The notes under the pieces were generated by a model, which saw only the letters and a program-made list of their open reading frames with translations, had not been told where the DNA came from and did not search any database. Shown here in pieces: positions 24,275 to 32,736 of a stretch of DNA of 64,000 nucleotides. Source of the DNA: Ignavibacteria bacterium (GTDB lineage Bacteria; Bacteroidota; Ignavibacteria; Tepidaquicellales; Tepidaquicellaceae). Position numbers and translations under genes: made by a program. Every line of letters starts with the position of its first letter. Within the stretch, counting starts at the first letter, position 1. Where the stretch lies: NCBI GenBank assembly GCA_016709315.1, contig JADJMZ010000001.1, positions 1,116,001 to 1,180,000 on the forward strand, in the 5' to 3' direction.

Positions 24275-25993
24275 TTATTTCACCAATATCATTCTTTTTG
24301 TTTCAGAAAATTCTTTTGTATCAAGTGTATAAAAATAAATTCCGCTTGATAAAGAATAACCTGAAGAATTAAAAATCTGTTCATAGAATCCGGCAGTATA
24401 AAATTTATTACTGATCAGGGCAGCAACAAGTCTTCCGTTAACATCATAAATCTTAAGAGTAACGTAACTTTCTTTTGGCAAAGCAAACCTTATGACAGTT
24501 GTCGGGTTAAAAGGATTCGGAAAATTCTGGTCAAGATCAAATGCAGAAGGAGCTTCGGATGAATTGAGTTCTCTGTCAAGACAGTGCGCCTGACTATATC
24601 TTAATCTGATCGTATCTCCCGGCAGCGGACCGAAGCCAAGTGAAAGATTAATTCCGCCCCCCTGATTTGCAGGCCATAAATGACAGTAACTCATTATTGT
24701 TCCCACACGGGCTCTCGGAGTCGTAAAGCAGTTTCCTTCCGCATTGTAACAGGAATCAATCGCTTTAATCGTTCCGCCGATTGGCCATACGCAGGAGTGA
24801 GTGTGTCTGGATCCGAGACTGTGTCCCATTTCATGAGTTACGACATTCACTGTCCAGGAATAAGTTGGAAGATTATTATATGTCGGATCAATGTTACTGA
24901 ATGCATATCTGCCGGAAAAATCCTGCTGATTATATTCAGCGCAGAGCGTTCTTATCCATGCAATTCCTCCGAGTCCGGCATTCCTTGTGGAAAGCAGATG
25001 AGCCAGATTACCCTGAAAGTCATCCTGTGTCCTTTCTCCGAATGCCCGAAGCACATCGTATGAATCAGTAAGATTAGCATACGGATCCGTAACTGTCCAT
25101 ACTCCAATAGAGGAAATCACAGTCGGAATGCTTTCATTCTGATAGATAGAAAGAACTGAATTAAACATTCCTGAAATGAAATTGGCAACATTCTGAGTGC
25201 TGTTCTGATTGTCCTGATACATCTTGTAATCCGCTTCGAAATAAACTTTGACAGGAAGAGTTGAAGTGTTGTCATATAAATTAATTTTATCTGTATTTAT
25301 TACAGCATCTTTTACTGCTTTTATAAAATGTTCTTCATTACCATCAACGCCGCATTTGAAATCATTTTTTACTTTAAGATCTGCATCGTTATAAAATATA
25401 TAATCATCGGAGTATGAATTGTCATGGTTCTTAATGCATCCGAGAATATAATTTCCGCTTTCATCTGATACAATTCCCATGACGAAATCTTCAAAGATAC
25501 TTACGGAAGCGATCGAGTTATCTTTATCTTTTATTCTACCGTTGTAGTGCAATCCGGAAGTAAATGACTCAGTCCGTTTCCCGGAGTTGTCAATGCCGGA
25601 TAGAATGAAATCATTGCTGAGAGGATAAGACTTTGTCAGTTCGAGTTCGGTATAATTATTTTCAGAATCCGGAATCCGGAATGCTATATTTTCTTTTGAA
25701 TCATGAAGTAAAAGGTTAAGCTTAACTTTATCTAATTTCATTAATGTTGCCGAACTTATTACTGATTCTGCATTATCATTCTCACCAGAATTCTTTTCAA
25801 ATGAAAAAATATTTACAGGACTAAAATGCTTGTTGAGTTTCTTATCATTTATCATTCTGCTTATATTGCGAACCGGCTTTGACTCACTGTAAGAAGATCC
25901 GTGTGTAAATTCAGATGAAGTGTATTGATTTGATGATCCTAAGAAAGCAGAGAAGAAAGCAAGCGCAGTTAGAAAACTTATTTTAATTTTCAT
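24275..25993 (-). CDS. Exported zinc metallopeptidase (reprolysin/M12B-like) with T9SS domain
   Basis: Secreted metzincin-type endopeptidase, 572 residues. A signal peptide (about 1-20) and a long prodomain precede the catalytic domain, which has HEMGHSLGSRHTH: zinc ligands His387, His391, His397 and catalytic Glu388. A following Cys-rich stretch (CVWPIG, CYNAEGNC) and MSYCH give the metzincin Met-turn. The C-terminal ~90 residues are a T9SS type A domain (NFPNPFNPTTVIRFALP to KMILVK). Strong Shine-Dalgarno (GAAGGAGAACAATAATG). Its start lies 11 bases inside the small upstream gene, so the two are co-transcribed. Target proteins are unknown; general protein scavenging is the simplest reading. 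Confidence 0.9.
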   Translation of the reverse strand: MKIKISFLTALAFFSAFLGSSNQYTSSEFTHGSSYSESKPVRNISRMINDKKLNKHFSPVNIFSFEKNSGENDNAESVISSATLMKLDKVKLNLLLHDSKENIAFRIPDSENNYTELELTKSYPLSNDFILSGIDNSGKRTESFTSGLHYNGRIKDKDNSIASVSIFEDFVMGIVSDESGNYILGCIKNHDNSYSDDYIFYNDADLKVKNDFKCGVDGNEEHFIKAVKDAVINTDKINLYDNTSTLPVKVYFEADYKMYQDNQNSTQNVANFISGMFNSVLSIYQNESIPTVISSIGVWTVTDPYANLTDSYDVLRAFGERTQDDFQGNLAHLLSTRNAGLGGIAWIRTLCAEYNQQDFSGRYAFSNIDPTYNNLPTYSWTVNVVTHEMGHSLGSRHTHSCVWPIGGTIKAIDSCYNAEGNCFTTPRARVGTIMSYCHLWPANQGGGINLSLGFGPLPGDTIRLRYSQAHCLDRELNSSEAPSAFDLDQNFPNPFNPTTVIRFALPKESYVTLKIYDVNGRLVAALISNKFYTAGFYEQIFNSSGYSLSSGIYFYTLDTKEFSETKRMILVK

Positions 25994-26462
25994 TATTGTT
26001 CTCCTTCACTGCTTTATCTGATGAATTAGAAGAATTAGTATTTGCATCTCCCGGTATATTCATTTCATCAGCGGAAATTTTCAGATACAGGAGATTCCTC
26101 GAAACATTCTGACCGAGCAGATATAGCGTATCATTGTTCAGAGTTTGTATCTTGTATGAAACGGAGGACTGCGTGTACTGAAGAGAATTATTCTGCACAG
26201 TGAAATTTCTCGTTATAGTAGCAGAGTTAGGGCAGGTAAGCTGAGCTATGCCCGTAAGCTGAAAATTCACAGTTTCATTCTGACAGATATCCTGCAAAGC
26301 GCCTGTTTGCAATGCGAGTTTCCAGTTGCCCTCAATTTCCTGAGGGATATTTCCGTTTTCCTGAAGTATCTTTTCACATTCGCTTCCTGATATTGAAAGG
26401 AAGATTAGTAACATAGTTATAAAGATATTGTATCTCTTAAAGTAATCTGATCTCATTGACAT
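25983..26462 (-). CDS. Small exported lipocalin-like protein coupled to the metallopeptidase
   Basis: A 159-residue protein with a hydrophobic leader (IFITMLLIFLSISGSEC); the Cys could be lipidated, but the lipobox is poor (G-S-E-C), so anchorage is uncertain. After it, residues such as IEGNWKL, ICQNETVNFQLTG and LTCPNSATITRNF resemble the lipocalin-like DUFs found in Bacteroidota lipoproteins, with two internal Cys that may form a disulfide. The C-terminus is Asn/Ser-rich and low-complexity (DANTNSSNSSDK). It overlaps the metallopeptidase gene by 11 bases. An inhibitor or folding partner of that enzyme is possible but only by position. Confidence 0.7.
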   Translation of the reverse strand: MSMRSDYFKRYNIFITMLLIFLSISGSECEKILQENGNIPQEIEGNWKLALQTGALQDICQNETVNFQLTGIAQLTCPNSATITRNFTVQNNSLQYTQSSVSYKIQTLNNDTLYLLGQNVSRNLLYLKISADEMNIPGDANTNSSNSSDKAVKENNNEN

Positions 26463-26544
26463 TAATTTTTTACAAATTAAAGATACTCTTTCAAAATATC
26501 AATATTCAATTGCAAAGAGTTTTAAGATCAAAATAAACTAATTA

Positions 26545-28887
26545 TCACAGACTCCACAGATATTGAAATTTCAGATAAAAGTATCTGTCAGTTTCAGTAT
26601 ACTTCCCGAATCCGTTATTGTCCGAGATCTCGCTGATGTCATGTGAAGATCCGAGAAATAAAATCGTGTATGGATTCCATTTATAACTCAGCAAAGGATC
26701 AACAGTAAAATTCCTGCTGAAGAGATCGTACTGAAGCAGCACTCTCAGAAAAAAGTTTTTATTGAACTGATATGAAATTTTATCGCTAACTACATAACCC
26801 GCAAAAAGTTTTTCTCCTCCGGCGGATTTTGAGAGTTCGGAATAACTGTAGTTTATGTCGTTCCTTAAACGGTCAAACGGTTTAATAGTCGCCCAGATAT
26901 CAAGATTGTGTCCAAAACCCACATAGGTAGGATCTTCAAATCTTACAATGAATTTTCCACCTTCATAATAAAATCCTCCGGATATAAATTTGCTTAAGTT
27001 GTTTGCTTCCATATTGAAATGCCAGCGGTTGATATTTTTATGAAATATTCCTCCGTAGTCTTCATTGTTCACCGGCAAATATCCTGCGGCAAACCATAGT
27101 CCGTTTGTCCAGTCGGTAACGAGATTCAGTTCAACGAACTGTTCCTTGAGTTTTCCTGTTGCGTCATATCTTATTTCCATATTAAGCTCAGGATTCACCC
27201 TTCTTAATACTTTCCCTTCGGGATAAAAATTATATTCCTGCTGCATAAAAAGCTGATGGAAATTATTTCTCTGAATGAAACCGTTATCTCTCCTTACAGT
27301 CGGCGCCTGAAAAAAATATTCAGAATAAAAACTCCAGTTCCTTGCGTTCCTGTTAAAAGAAAGGTAAACATTCGAGCCGCTGTAACTTTCGCCGTCTAAC
27401 AAAGCAGTGTATTTGTTATCATCGAATCTGAAATTTTTCAAAGAGTTGTATTTGAAATTCGTATCATTTATTTCTTTTGTATTATTCTGAAGGATCTGAA
27501 ATGTAAGATAATAGTTTGATGCAAAATTAAATTTTCCGTCAAAGCCGTAATTTCTGTTAAATCCCGTAAACCCGAATGCTTTCGAACTGTCAGCGCTTTC
27601 CTCTCTGTCAGAAAATATAAATCCCAGATAATTCTCGCCGCCCATATCGTATTTCATTCTGAGAATATTTGAAACTGAATTTTTATTACTGGACAGGAAA
27701 AAGCTTCTCTCTGTTAATGGAATAATGTAAGGAGTATTCTCATCATAAGCTGAAATAAAACCTATGTCAAGCTTATTTATTTTTCCGGAAAGTTTTGCTG
27801 CAAACAACGGATTGTTTATTGATCTTGTATATGAAACATTAATCGGCGTAGCAAAATGATCTATGCCTTCAAGAAAGAACGGTCTTTTTTCAGGATAAAA
27901 TAATGCGAATGGCGAATTGATATTGATCTGGGGAGCATCAGCTTCGACCTGACTGAAATCGGGATTGTAAGTTGCATCAAGTGTCAGCGTCGAACTTAAA
28001 CCGTATTTAGCGCTCAGGCCGATTTCGCCTTCCAATTTTCCGTGAGTAAACTTAGAATTCGGATCGGAAAAATCTTCAAGCGTACTGTTTTGTGTACCAA
28101 GAATATAAGGAAGTATCTGAATGTCCCTTCCGCGTTTCACATCTTTTATTCCATACAGAGTTCCGGACTGACCCATAAAATTCGGATTGTCCCTTGATAC
28201 TGAAGCCCAGTAAATTTCCTGACGCGCGCCTCTGGGTCTGTTCCTTAAAAGATGAATTCTCCATTTCTGTTCTTTCCTGTCAGGAAAGCGCAGACTTTTA
28301 AAAGGGATTCTCATTTCTGCAGTCCATTTATCCTTGTACATCTTTGCTTCAGAATCGTATATAATGTCATAATTAGAATCCTCACTATTTGAAGTCCAGA
28401 GAAGATCTCCCTGTATGCCTTTGGGATTAACATACATCTCAAACCCCTGCTTGAGATCGGAATAAGTATCGATGAACGGACCAACCCAGTCATCTCCATA
28501 CATCCTGTCCCTGTCAGAAAGCGAAGCTCTTACGCTTTCCATGTCTTTTTCATAACATGTGTAACCGAAATAAATATAATCATCATCATAAAATATTTTG
28601 ACTTTCGTTTCTACTTCCGGTTTTACATTATCACCGGGACTTATCTCGGTGAAGTTCTCAGCCGTTACGGCATTACTCCAGACATCTTCATTAAGCACAC
28701 CGTCAATATTCATATTACCTGCATTAAGCTTAGGGACATTTAATCCCGGCAGTATGTTCGGTTTGAAAGAAACTCCTGCTGTGTCTATCTTTTCTGAAGT
28801 GTCCTTGTATTCTGTTGTCTGTGAAAAGCAATCAGTAATCAGAAATGTTAATATTGCAAGAGATAGCAGAGTAATGGTTTTATTCAT
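26545..28887 (-). CDS. CBM9-like/DUF5916 outer-membrane protein
   Basis: A 780-residue exported protein. After a signal peptide (about 1-22), residues of about 55-240 form a family 9 carbohydrate-binding-like beta sandwich (NIDGVLNEDVWSNA, VKIFYDDDYIYFGY, DDWVGPFIDTYSD, WTAEMRIPFKSL). From about 255 on is the DUF5916 region with YGIKDVKRGRDIQILPY and PEKRPFFLEG, and many alternating aromatic strands that end in an aromatic residue, as in an outer-membrane beta-barrel. Proteins of this type are common in Bacteroidota, often linked to TonB or surface hydrolase systems, but no transport substrate is proven. Monocistronic; no Shine-Dalgarno. Confidence 0.88.
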   Translation of the reverse strand: MNKTITLLSLAILTFLITDCFSQTTEYKDTSEKIDTAGVSFKPNILPGLNVPKLNAGNMNIDGVLNEDVWSNAVTAENFTEISPGDNVKPEVETKVKIFYDDDYIYFGYTCYEKDMESVRASLSDRDRMYGDDWVGPFIDTYSDLKQGFEMYVNPKGIQGDLLWTSNSEDSNYDIIYDSEAKMYKDKWTAEMRIPFKSLRFPDRKEQKWRIHLLRNRPRGARQEIYWASVSRDNPNFMGQSGTLYGIKDVKRGRDIQILPYILGTQNSTLEDFSDPNSKFTHGKLEGEIGLSAKYGLSSTLTLDATYNPDFSQVEADAPQININSPFALFYPEKRPFFLEGIDHFATPINVSYTRSINNPLFAAKLSGKINKLDIGFISAYDENTPYIIPLTERSFFLSSNKNSVSNILRMKYDMGGENYLGFIFSDREESADSSKAFGFTGFNRNYGFDGKFNFASNYYLTFQILQNNTKEINDTNFKYNSLKNFRFDDNKYTALLDGESYSGSNVYLSFNRNARNWSFYSEYFFQAPTVRRDNGFIQRNNFHQLFMQQEYNFYPEGKVLRRVNPELNMEIRYDATGKLKEQFVELNLVTDWTNGLWFAAGYLPVNNEDYGGIFHKNINRWHFNMEANNLSKFISGGFYYEGGKFIVRFEDPTYVGFGHNLDIWATIKPFDRLRNDINYSYSELSKSAGGEKLFAGYVVSDKISYQFNKNFFLRVLLQYDLFSRNFTVDPLLSYKWNPYTILFLGSSHDISEISDNNGFGKYTETDRYFYLKFQYLWSL

Positions 28888-29115
28888 GTATGAATTTTGA
28901 TTTTAAATGTTTTGACGGATAAGTAAATCCATAGTTACATTTTGAAAGATAAGAATTTTATTTTTGAGAAAAAATTTTTTATTGAACAAATTAAATATTC
29001 TAAAGTTTAATTTTAAATATTAATCTTCCCATTAAGAATATCCGTTTCTTAAGGCAAAGCATTCGGAGAGATTGAAAACCGGAATTAAATCTAAAATTAA
29101 ATCTAAAATCTAAAA

Positions 29116-30543
29116 TCATTTATCTTTCTCCAATTCTTTTATCTTTTCAAGTATCCAGTATTTATTAATGAAATCTTTTTTTGTTACCTGCGCTTCAAGT
29201 TCGTCAAGTTTGTGATACTTCATCAGTTCTTTTATCTTCAGGAGTTTACCTGTGAAGCTGAGAAAGAGTGTATGAGAGCTTATGTCTTTAATATTCAAAG
29301 CTCTGTTTTTGGAAAGGTACATCCTGTATGAATTTATAAAGTCATTCAGAATTTCATAACTGTCCGTTTCGTAATAGATCCTTGCCGTAAGATTCCTTAC
29401 TTCAAGATTGTAGTAATTATCTTCATACCTGACCCGTGAAGCAAAGGAAAGCGCTTTACCAAAATCTTTTTTTTCAAAATGCAGATAAGCATAAGAAAGT
29501 TCTGTAGTGCTTTCCCTGTATTTTTCGGTAAGCAGACTACCGTAATTCTTAATGAAGTTTTCCACCCAGCCGGATTTGCCGAGCTTCAGTCCTGACTTTA
29601 CAACATTCAGAAAGAACATGTTCGTAATAAAATTTTCAGTAAACAGATTCTTTTCTATAATGTCTTTCCTGAGTTCGAAAATCTCTGAAGTGGTTTTCAG
29701 ATCATCCTTAGGACGAGTTCTCTTTATATAGTCAATCATATCAGCATACATATTGTAATGCTTTTCCTTCTCTATCAGGTCGCCGTGTCTGAAAAGAAGT
29801 TCTTTCAGATTATTATAATATGTTTCCTTATTTGTCTGTTCGAGCTTCAGCGCATTGTAATAGATCTTAATCTGCGGAAGCTGTTTGATTTCGGAAGGAA
29901 TGTTCTTCAGAATGCTTTCGAGAAAGTTATCATTCAGGTAAAGCGAATTATCAAGCCCGAGGATCCTGCATTCATATAAAATATAATTCTGTATCTCCAT
30001 TATCTTCGTAATGAAAAATATCACGAGATTTTTTTCTGCAATGATAATGTCTTCCTTTGAGAACCTGTTAATAAAACTGTTGTAAATATCCTTCTGCAGG
30101 AACATATTGTAATTCCTGAAAAAATATTCTATGTCCCTGTGCTTTTCAGATTCAAGTAATTTTCCTGATTCTTCAAAGTGCTTTTCAAAAACAGGAAGAA
30201 GACTTCTGAAATTGATCTCTGACAGCAGATGTTTTTTTACCGTAACCGGATTTCCGGAATAATTGAGATAAGAAAGAAAATCCTCAGCGTGTTTCAGCAG
30301 GATTGAATTAAGATTTCTGAAAACTTCGTCATTATAACTCTTTCCGTCAGAAATCTTTCTGAAGACCTTTTCCTTTGTAAGACTATTATCGCTGAAACCG
30401 GGATGATACTTTTTATAGATATTAAAAAGATTCAGGATCACTTCTCTTTTATTGAACAGAGGCGATGCAAGATAGTCGCTGAATTTTTTAATGTCCTCTT
30501 TTGAAAATGTGCGGAGTATGTCTATTACTTTTGATCTTATCAT
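29116..30543 (-). CDS. Uncharacterised helical protein, paralogue of the 21094-22557 product
   Basis: Function not recognised. The 475 residues begin with the same block as the paralogue (IDILRTFSKEDIKKFS, then YLASPLFNKRE) and share further anchors: a KYHP segment, NLT or SLTKE(N/K)(L/V)F, and near the end the pair LSYAYLHFEKKDFGKALS followed by KIYYETDSYE-type residues. It is charged, helical and cytoplasmic, with no signal or membrane segment. The ATG is 10-15 bases downstream of a possible -7 box. Two diverged copies within 8 kb suggest a lineage-specific family, but the genes around them differ. Confidence 0.78.
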   Translation of the reverse strand: MIRSKVIDILRTFSKEDIKKFSDYLASPLFNKREVILNLFNIYKKYHPGFSDNSLTKEKVFRKISDGKSYNDEVFRNLNSILLKHAEDFLSYLNYSGNPVTVKKHLLSEINFRSLLPVFEKHFEESGKLLESEKHRDIEYFFRNYNMFLQKDIYNSFINRFSKEDIIIAEKNLVIFFITKIMEIQNYILYECRILGLDNSLYLNDNFLESILKNIPSEIKQLPQIKIYYNALKLEQTNKETYYNNLKELLFRHGDLIEKEKHYNMYADMIDYIKRTRPKDDLKTTSEIFELRKDIIEKNLFTENFITNMFFLNVVKSGLKLGKSGWVENFIKNYGSLLTEKYRESTTELSYAYLHFEKKDFGKALSFASRVRYEDNYYNLEVRNLTARIYYETDSYEILNDFINSYRMYLSKNRALNIKDISSHTLFLSFTGKLLKIKELMKYHKLDELEAQVTKKDFINKYWILEKIKELEKDK

Positions 30544-30559
30544 TATTTTATTGTTGATG

Positions 30560-30567
30560 CAAATTTA
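30560..30567 (-). promoter_or_regulatory. Possible -7 box of the 29116-30543 gene
   Basis: The minus strand reads TAAATTTG, a match to TAnnTTTG, 17 bases before the ATG. The nearest TTTG upstream is only 16 bases away, which is short, so the promoter is weakly supported. Confidence 0.3.
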
Positions 30568-30712
30568 ACTCTAAAAACAGCAACAAAAATCACATTTATT
30601 TTAATACAAATCAAAACGCAAAATCCTTTAATTCCTGCATAAAAACAAAACAATATCAGATATAAAAATAAAATACTTCAAAACAATCCTGTTACATTTT
30701 TAAAATTTTATA

Positions 30713-30745
30713 TTTGATTGCCCGTACGAATGATGAGTAATTTTG
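30713..30745 (+). promoter_or_regulatory. Bacteroidota-type promoter of the 30803 gene
   Basis: TTTG at 30713-30716, a 21-base spacer, and TAATTTTG at 30738-30745. Start of transcription would be near 30752, about 50 bases before the ATG, leaving room for the AAGGAG ribosome-binding site at about 30791-30795. Together these make it one of the two best-supported promoters in the window. Confidence 0.6.
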
Positions 30746-30802
30746 TACAGAAATTATTTTAAACAACTAATTTAAAAAACAAAAACAAAAAGGAGCACTA
30801 AA

Positions 30803-32548
30803 ATGAAAAACCAGAATTTAAAATTAAAAGCGATCAGAGTTTTAGCAGTGATCTTAGTTTCAATCTTCAGTTACATCAACTTATCAGCTCAGCATTACAT
30901 CAATGAATATGATACAAGATGCGGAGCGGTTTCAGGAACAGATTACGGAAGATCAATAATCAACAGAGTTGACAGCGGTTATGCAATTGGCGGATATTCT
31001 TATGCATCTGCCTGCGGAATAGGACCTTACGACTGGATGTTTATAAAAGTAAAACCCGACGGTAATCACAATCTTCTTAGACTCATTGGCACAGCGTCTG
31101 ACGATAAATGCTTTTCACTTATTCAATCGTCAAAAGATTCAGGATATGTCATGGCAGGTTATATGTATCATCAGGCAACATCAATGAAAAGGGCTACATT
31201 AGTAAAGCTAGATAAATCAGGCAATCTTCAATATTCAAAAATTATTTATGACTCTCTTAACAGCGCTTATTCACAGGTAATCAATGATCCTTCAAATACA
31301 AGAGGACTGACCGGCTGGGATGAAAACAACATCAACGGCAAGCGCAGAAACAAGATACTTGTCTCACAGTATGATGGTTTAGGAAATAAGAACTGGGCTT
31401 ACAGATATGATTCTTATGTTACAGCAACTAACATAAGCGGTTCAATAGAAGAAGCTAATTCAATCTGCTTTCAGCCGATAGGAGGAGGAAATTACGGAGT
31501 AGCGGCAAGGACAACATTTTTTTCAGGGCTTTCAAGCAAGTATGATATCTTAGTTATGAAACTCAGCTATACAGGAGCTATCATCTGGAAAAAAGTTTAC
31601 AGATTCAATATTGCAAATCCTGTCAATTATCCATCTGCAGAACCAAAGAAAATAATCCCGATGACAGACGGAGGATTTGTAATAGTCGGTTCGACAAATG
31701 CTTACGCAAATACAGAAAGCGACATAATAGTATTCAGAGTCAATGCAAGCGGCGGACTTATGTGGTCTTACACTTACGGAAATACAGGAGTAAAGGAATT
31801 CGGAAATTCTATAATCACTGATGCAGGCAGTCTGGTAATAGCAGGTTACAAAACAAATACGGTCGGAACCACTGATGCATTGCTTATGAAAATTCCTTTA
31901 GCAGGAGGAGCGGCAACATGGACAAGATTATGGGATCCGGCTGCCGGTTCTGAAGCAGGATATGATCTTGTTAATTCGAATATCGGTGTCACAGGCGGAT
32001 ATGCAATAACAGGTGATGCAAGTGCAAATGCAAACAATGCATTCCTCTGGAGAACAGATGTAAACGGTCAGGTCACCGGCGGTAACTGCAATAATAATTA
32101 TATCATAAATTACAGACCAAATGACATAAAATTAGATTCGTTCATCATTCAAAGAAGAAGTCTTGACGATAAGAGTTTTAATCCGACAATTCTTTCACCG
32201 AATATGGTTACAAGCAGGATCTGTTCAGGAACTGCTGATAATATGCAGGGAATGGAAGAGGATAATATAAATGCAGGTGAAGTTACAGACTTTAAACTTG
32301 ATCAGAACTATCCGAACCCTTTCAATCCGTCAACATCAATTAAATTTGATATTCCGGTCTCAGGATTTGTATCAATAAAAGTATTCGATGTTTCAGGAAA
32401 AGAAGTCTACTCACTTGTTAATGAAGTCAGGTCAGCGGGAAGACACGAAGTAACGTTTAATGCTTCAGGTCTGTCATCAGGAGTTTATTATTACAGGATC
32501 GCATCAGGAAACTTCAATGACATAAAGAAAATGATTCTTGTCAAATAA
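30803..32548 (+). CDS. Exported propeller-like protein with T9SS sorting domain
   Basis: A 581-residue protein with a signal peptide (about 1-30). Residues of about 40-430 are made of repeats of the type (D)SGY-(V/A)-(M/I)-(A/G)G(Y/D), each followed by a strand with a small-residue-rich turn (GSTNAYANTESDIIVFRVN and similar), which suggests a beta-propeller; I see no enzyme motif. The end is a T9SS type A domain (DQNYPNPFNPSTSIKFDIP to KMILVK). It has a promoter, a Shine-Dalgarno AAGGAG seven bases before the ATG, and its own terminator, so it is a single-gene unit that may be well expressed. Confidence 0.85.
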   Translation: MKNQNLKLKAIRVLAVILVSIFSYINLSAQHYINEYDTRCGAVSGTDYGRSIINRVDSGYAIGGYSYASACGIGPYDWMFIKVKPDGNHNLLRLIGTASDDKCFSLIQSSKDSGYVMAGYMYHQATSMKRATLVKLDKSGNLQYSKIIYDSLNSAYSQVINDPSNTRGLTGWDENNINGKRRNKILVSQYDGLGNKNWAYRYDSYVTATNISGSIEEANSICFQPIGGGNYGVAARTTFFSGLSSKYDILVMKLSYTGAIIWKKVYRFNIANPVNYPSAEPKKIIPMTDGGFVIVGSTNAYANTESDIIVFRVNASGGLMWSYTYGNTGVKEFGNSIITDAGSLVIAGYKTNTVGTTDALLMKIPLAGGAATWTRLWDPAAGSEAGYDLVNSNIGVTGGYAITGDASANANNAFLWRTDVNGQVTGGNCNNNYIINYRPNDIKLDSFIIQRRSLDDKSFNPTILSPNMVTSRICSGTADNMQGMEEDNINAGEVTDFKLDQNYPNPFNPSTSIKFDIPVSGFVSIKVFDVSGKEVYSLVNEVRSAGRHEVTFNASGLSSGVYYYRIASGNFNDIKKMILVK

Positions 32549-32569
32549 AGATATCAGTAATCAGGACTA

Positions 32570-32597
32570 AAAGGCGGACCGGATGCGGTTCGCCTTT
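32570..32597 (+). terminator. Hairpin terminator after the 30803 gene
   Basis: Eleven-pair stem (AAAGGCGGACC / GGTTCGCCTTT, with one G-T pair) and a six-base loop, 22 bases after the stop. The T-tract is poor, so efficiency is uncertain. Confidence 0.65.
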
Positions 32598-32736
32598 ATC
32601 CGTTTGAAAAAATGTTATTTACTTTTTTCAGAAAATTAATAAAACTAAATTAACTAAAAATATTTCTAAATCTGTTCATTCGGAAAATTCAATCCGGAAT
32701 AATTTAAATCAACTGACATAATTCCATGGGGGGAAT

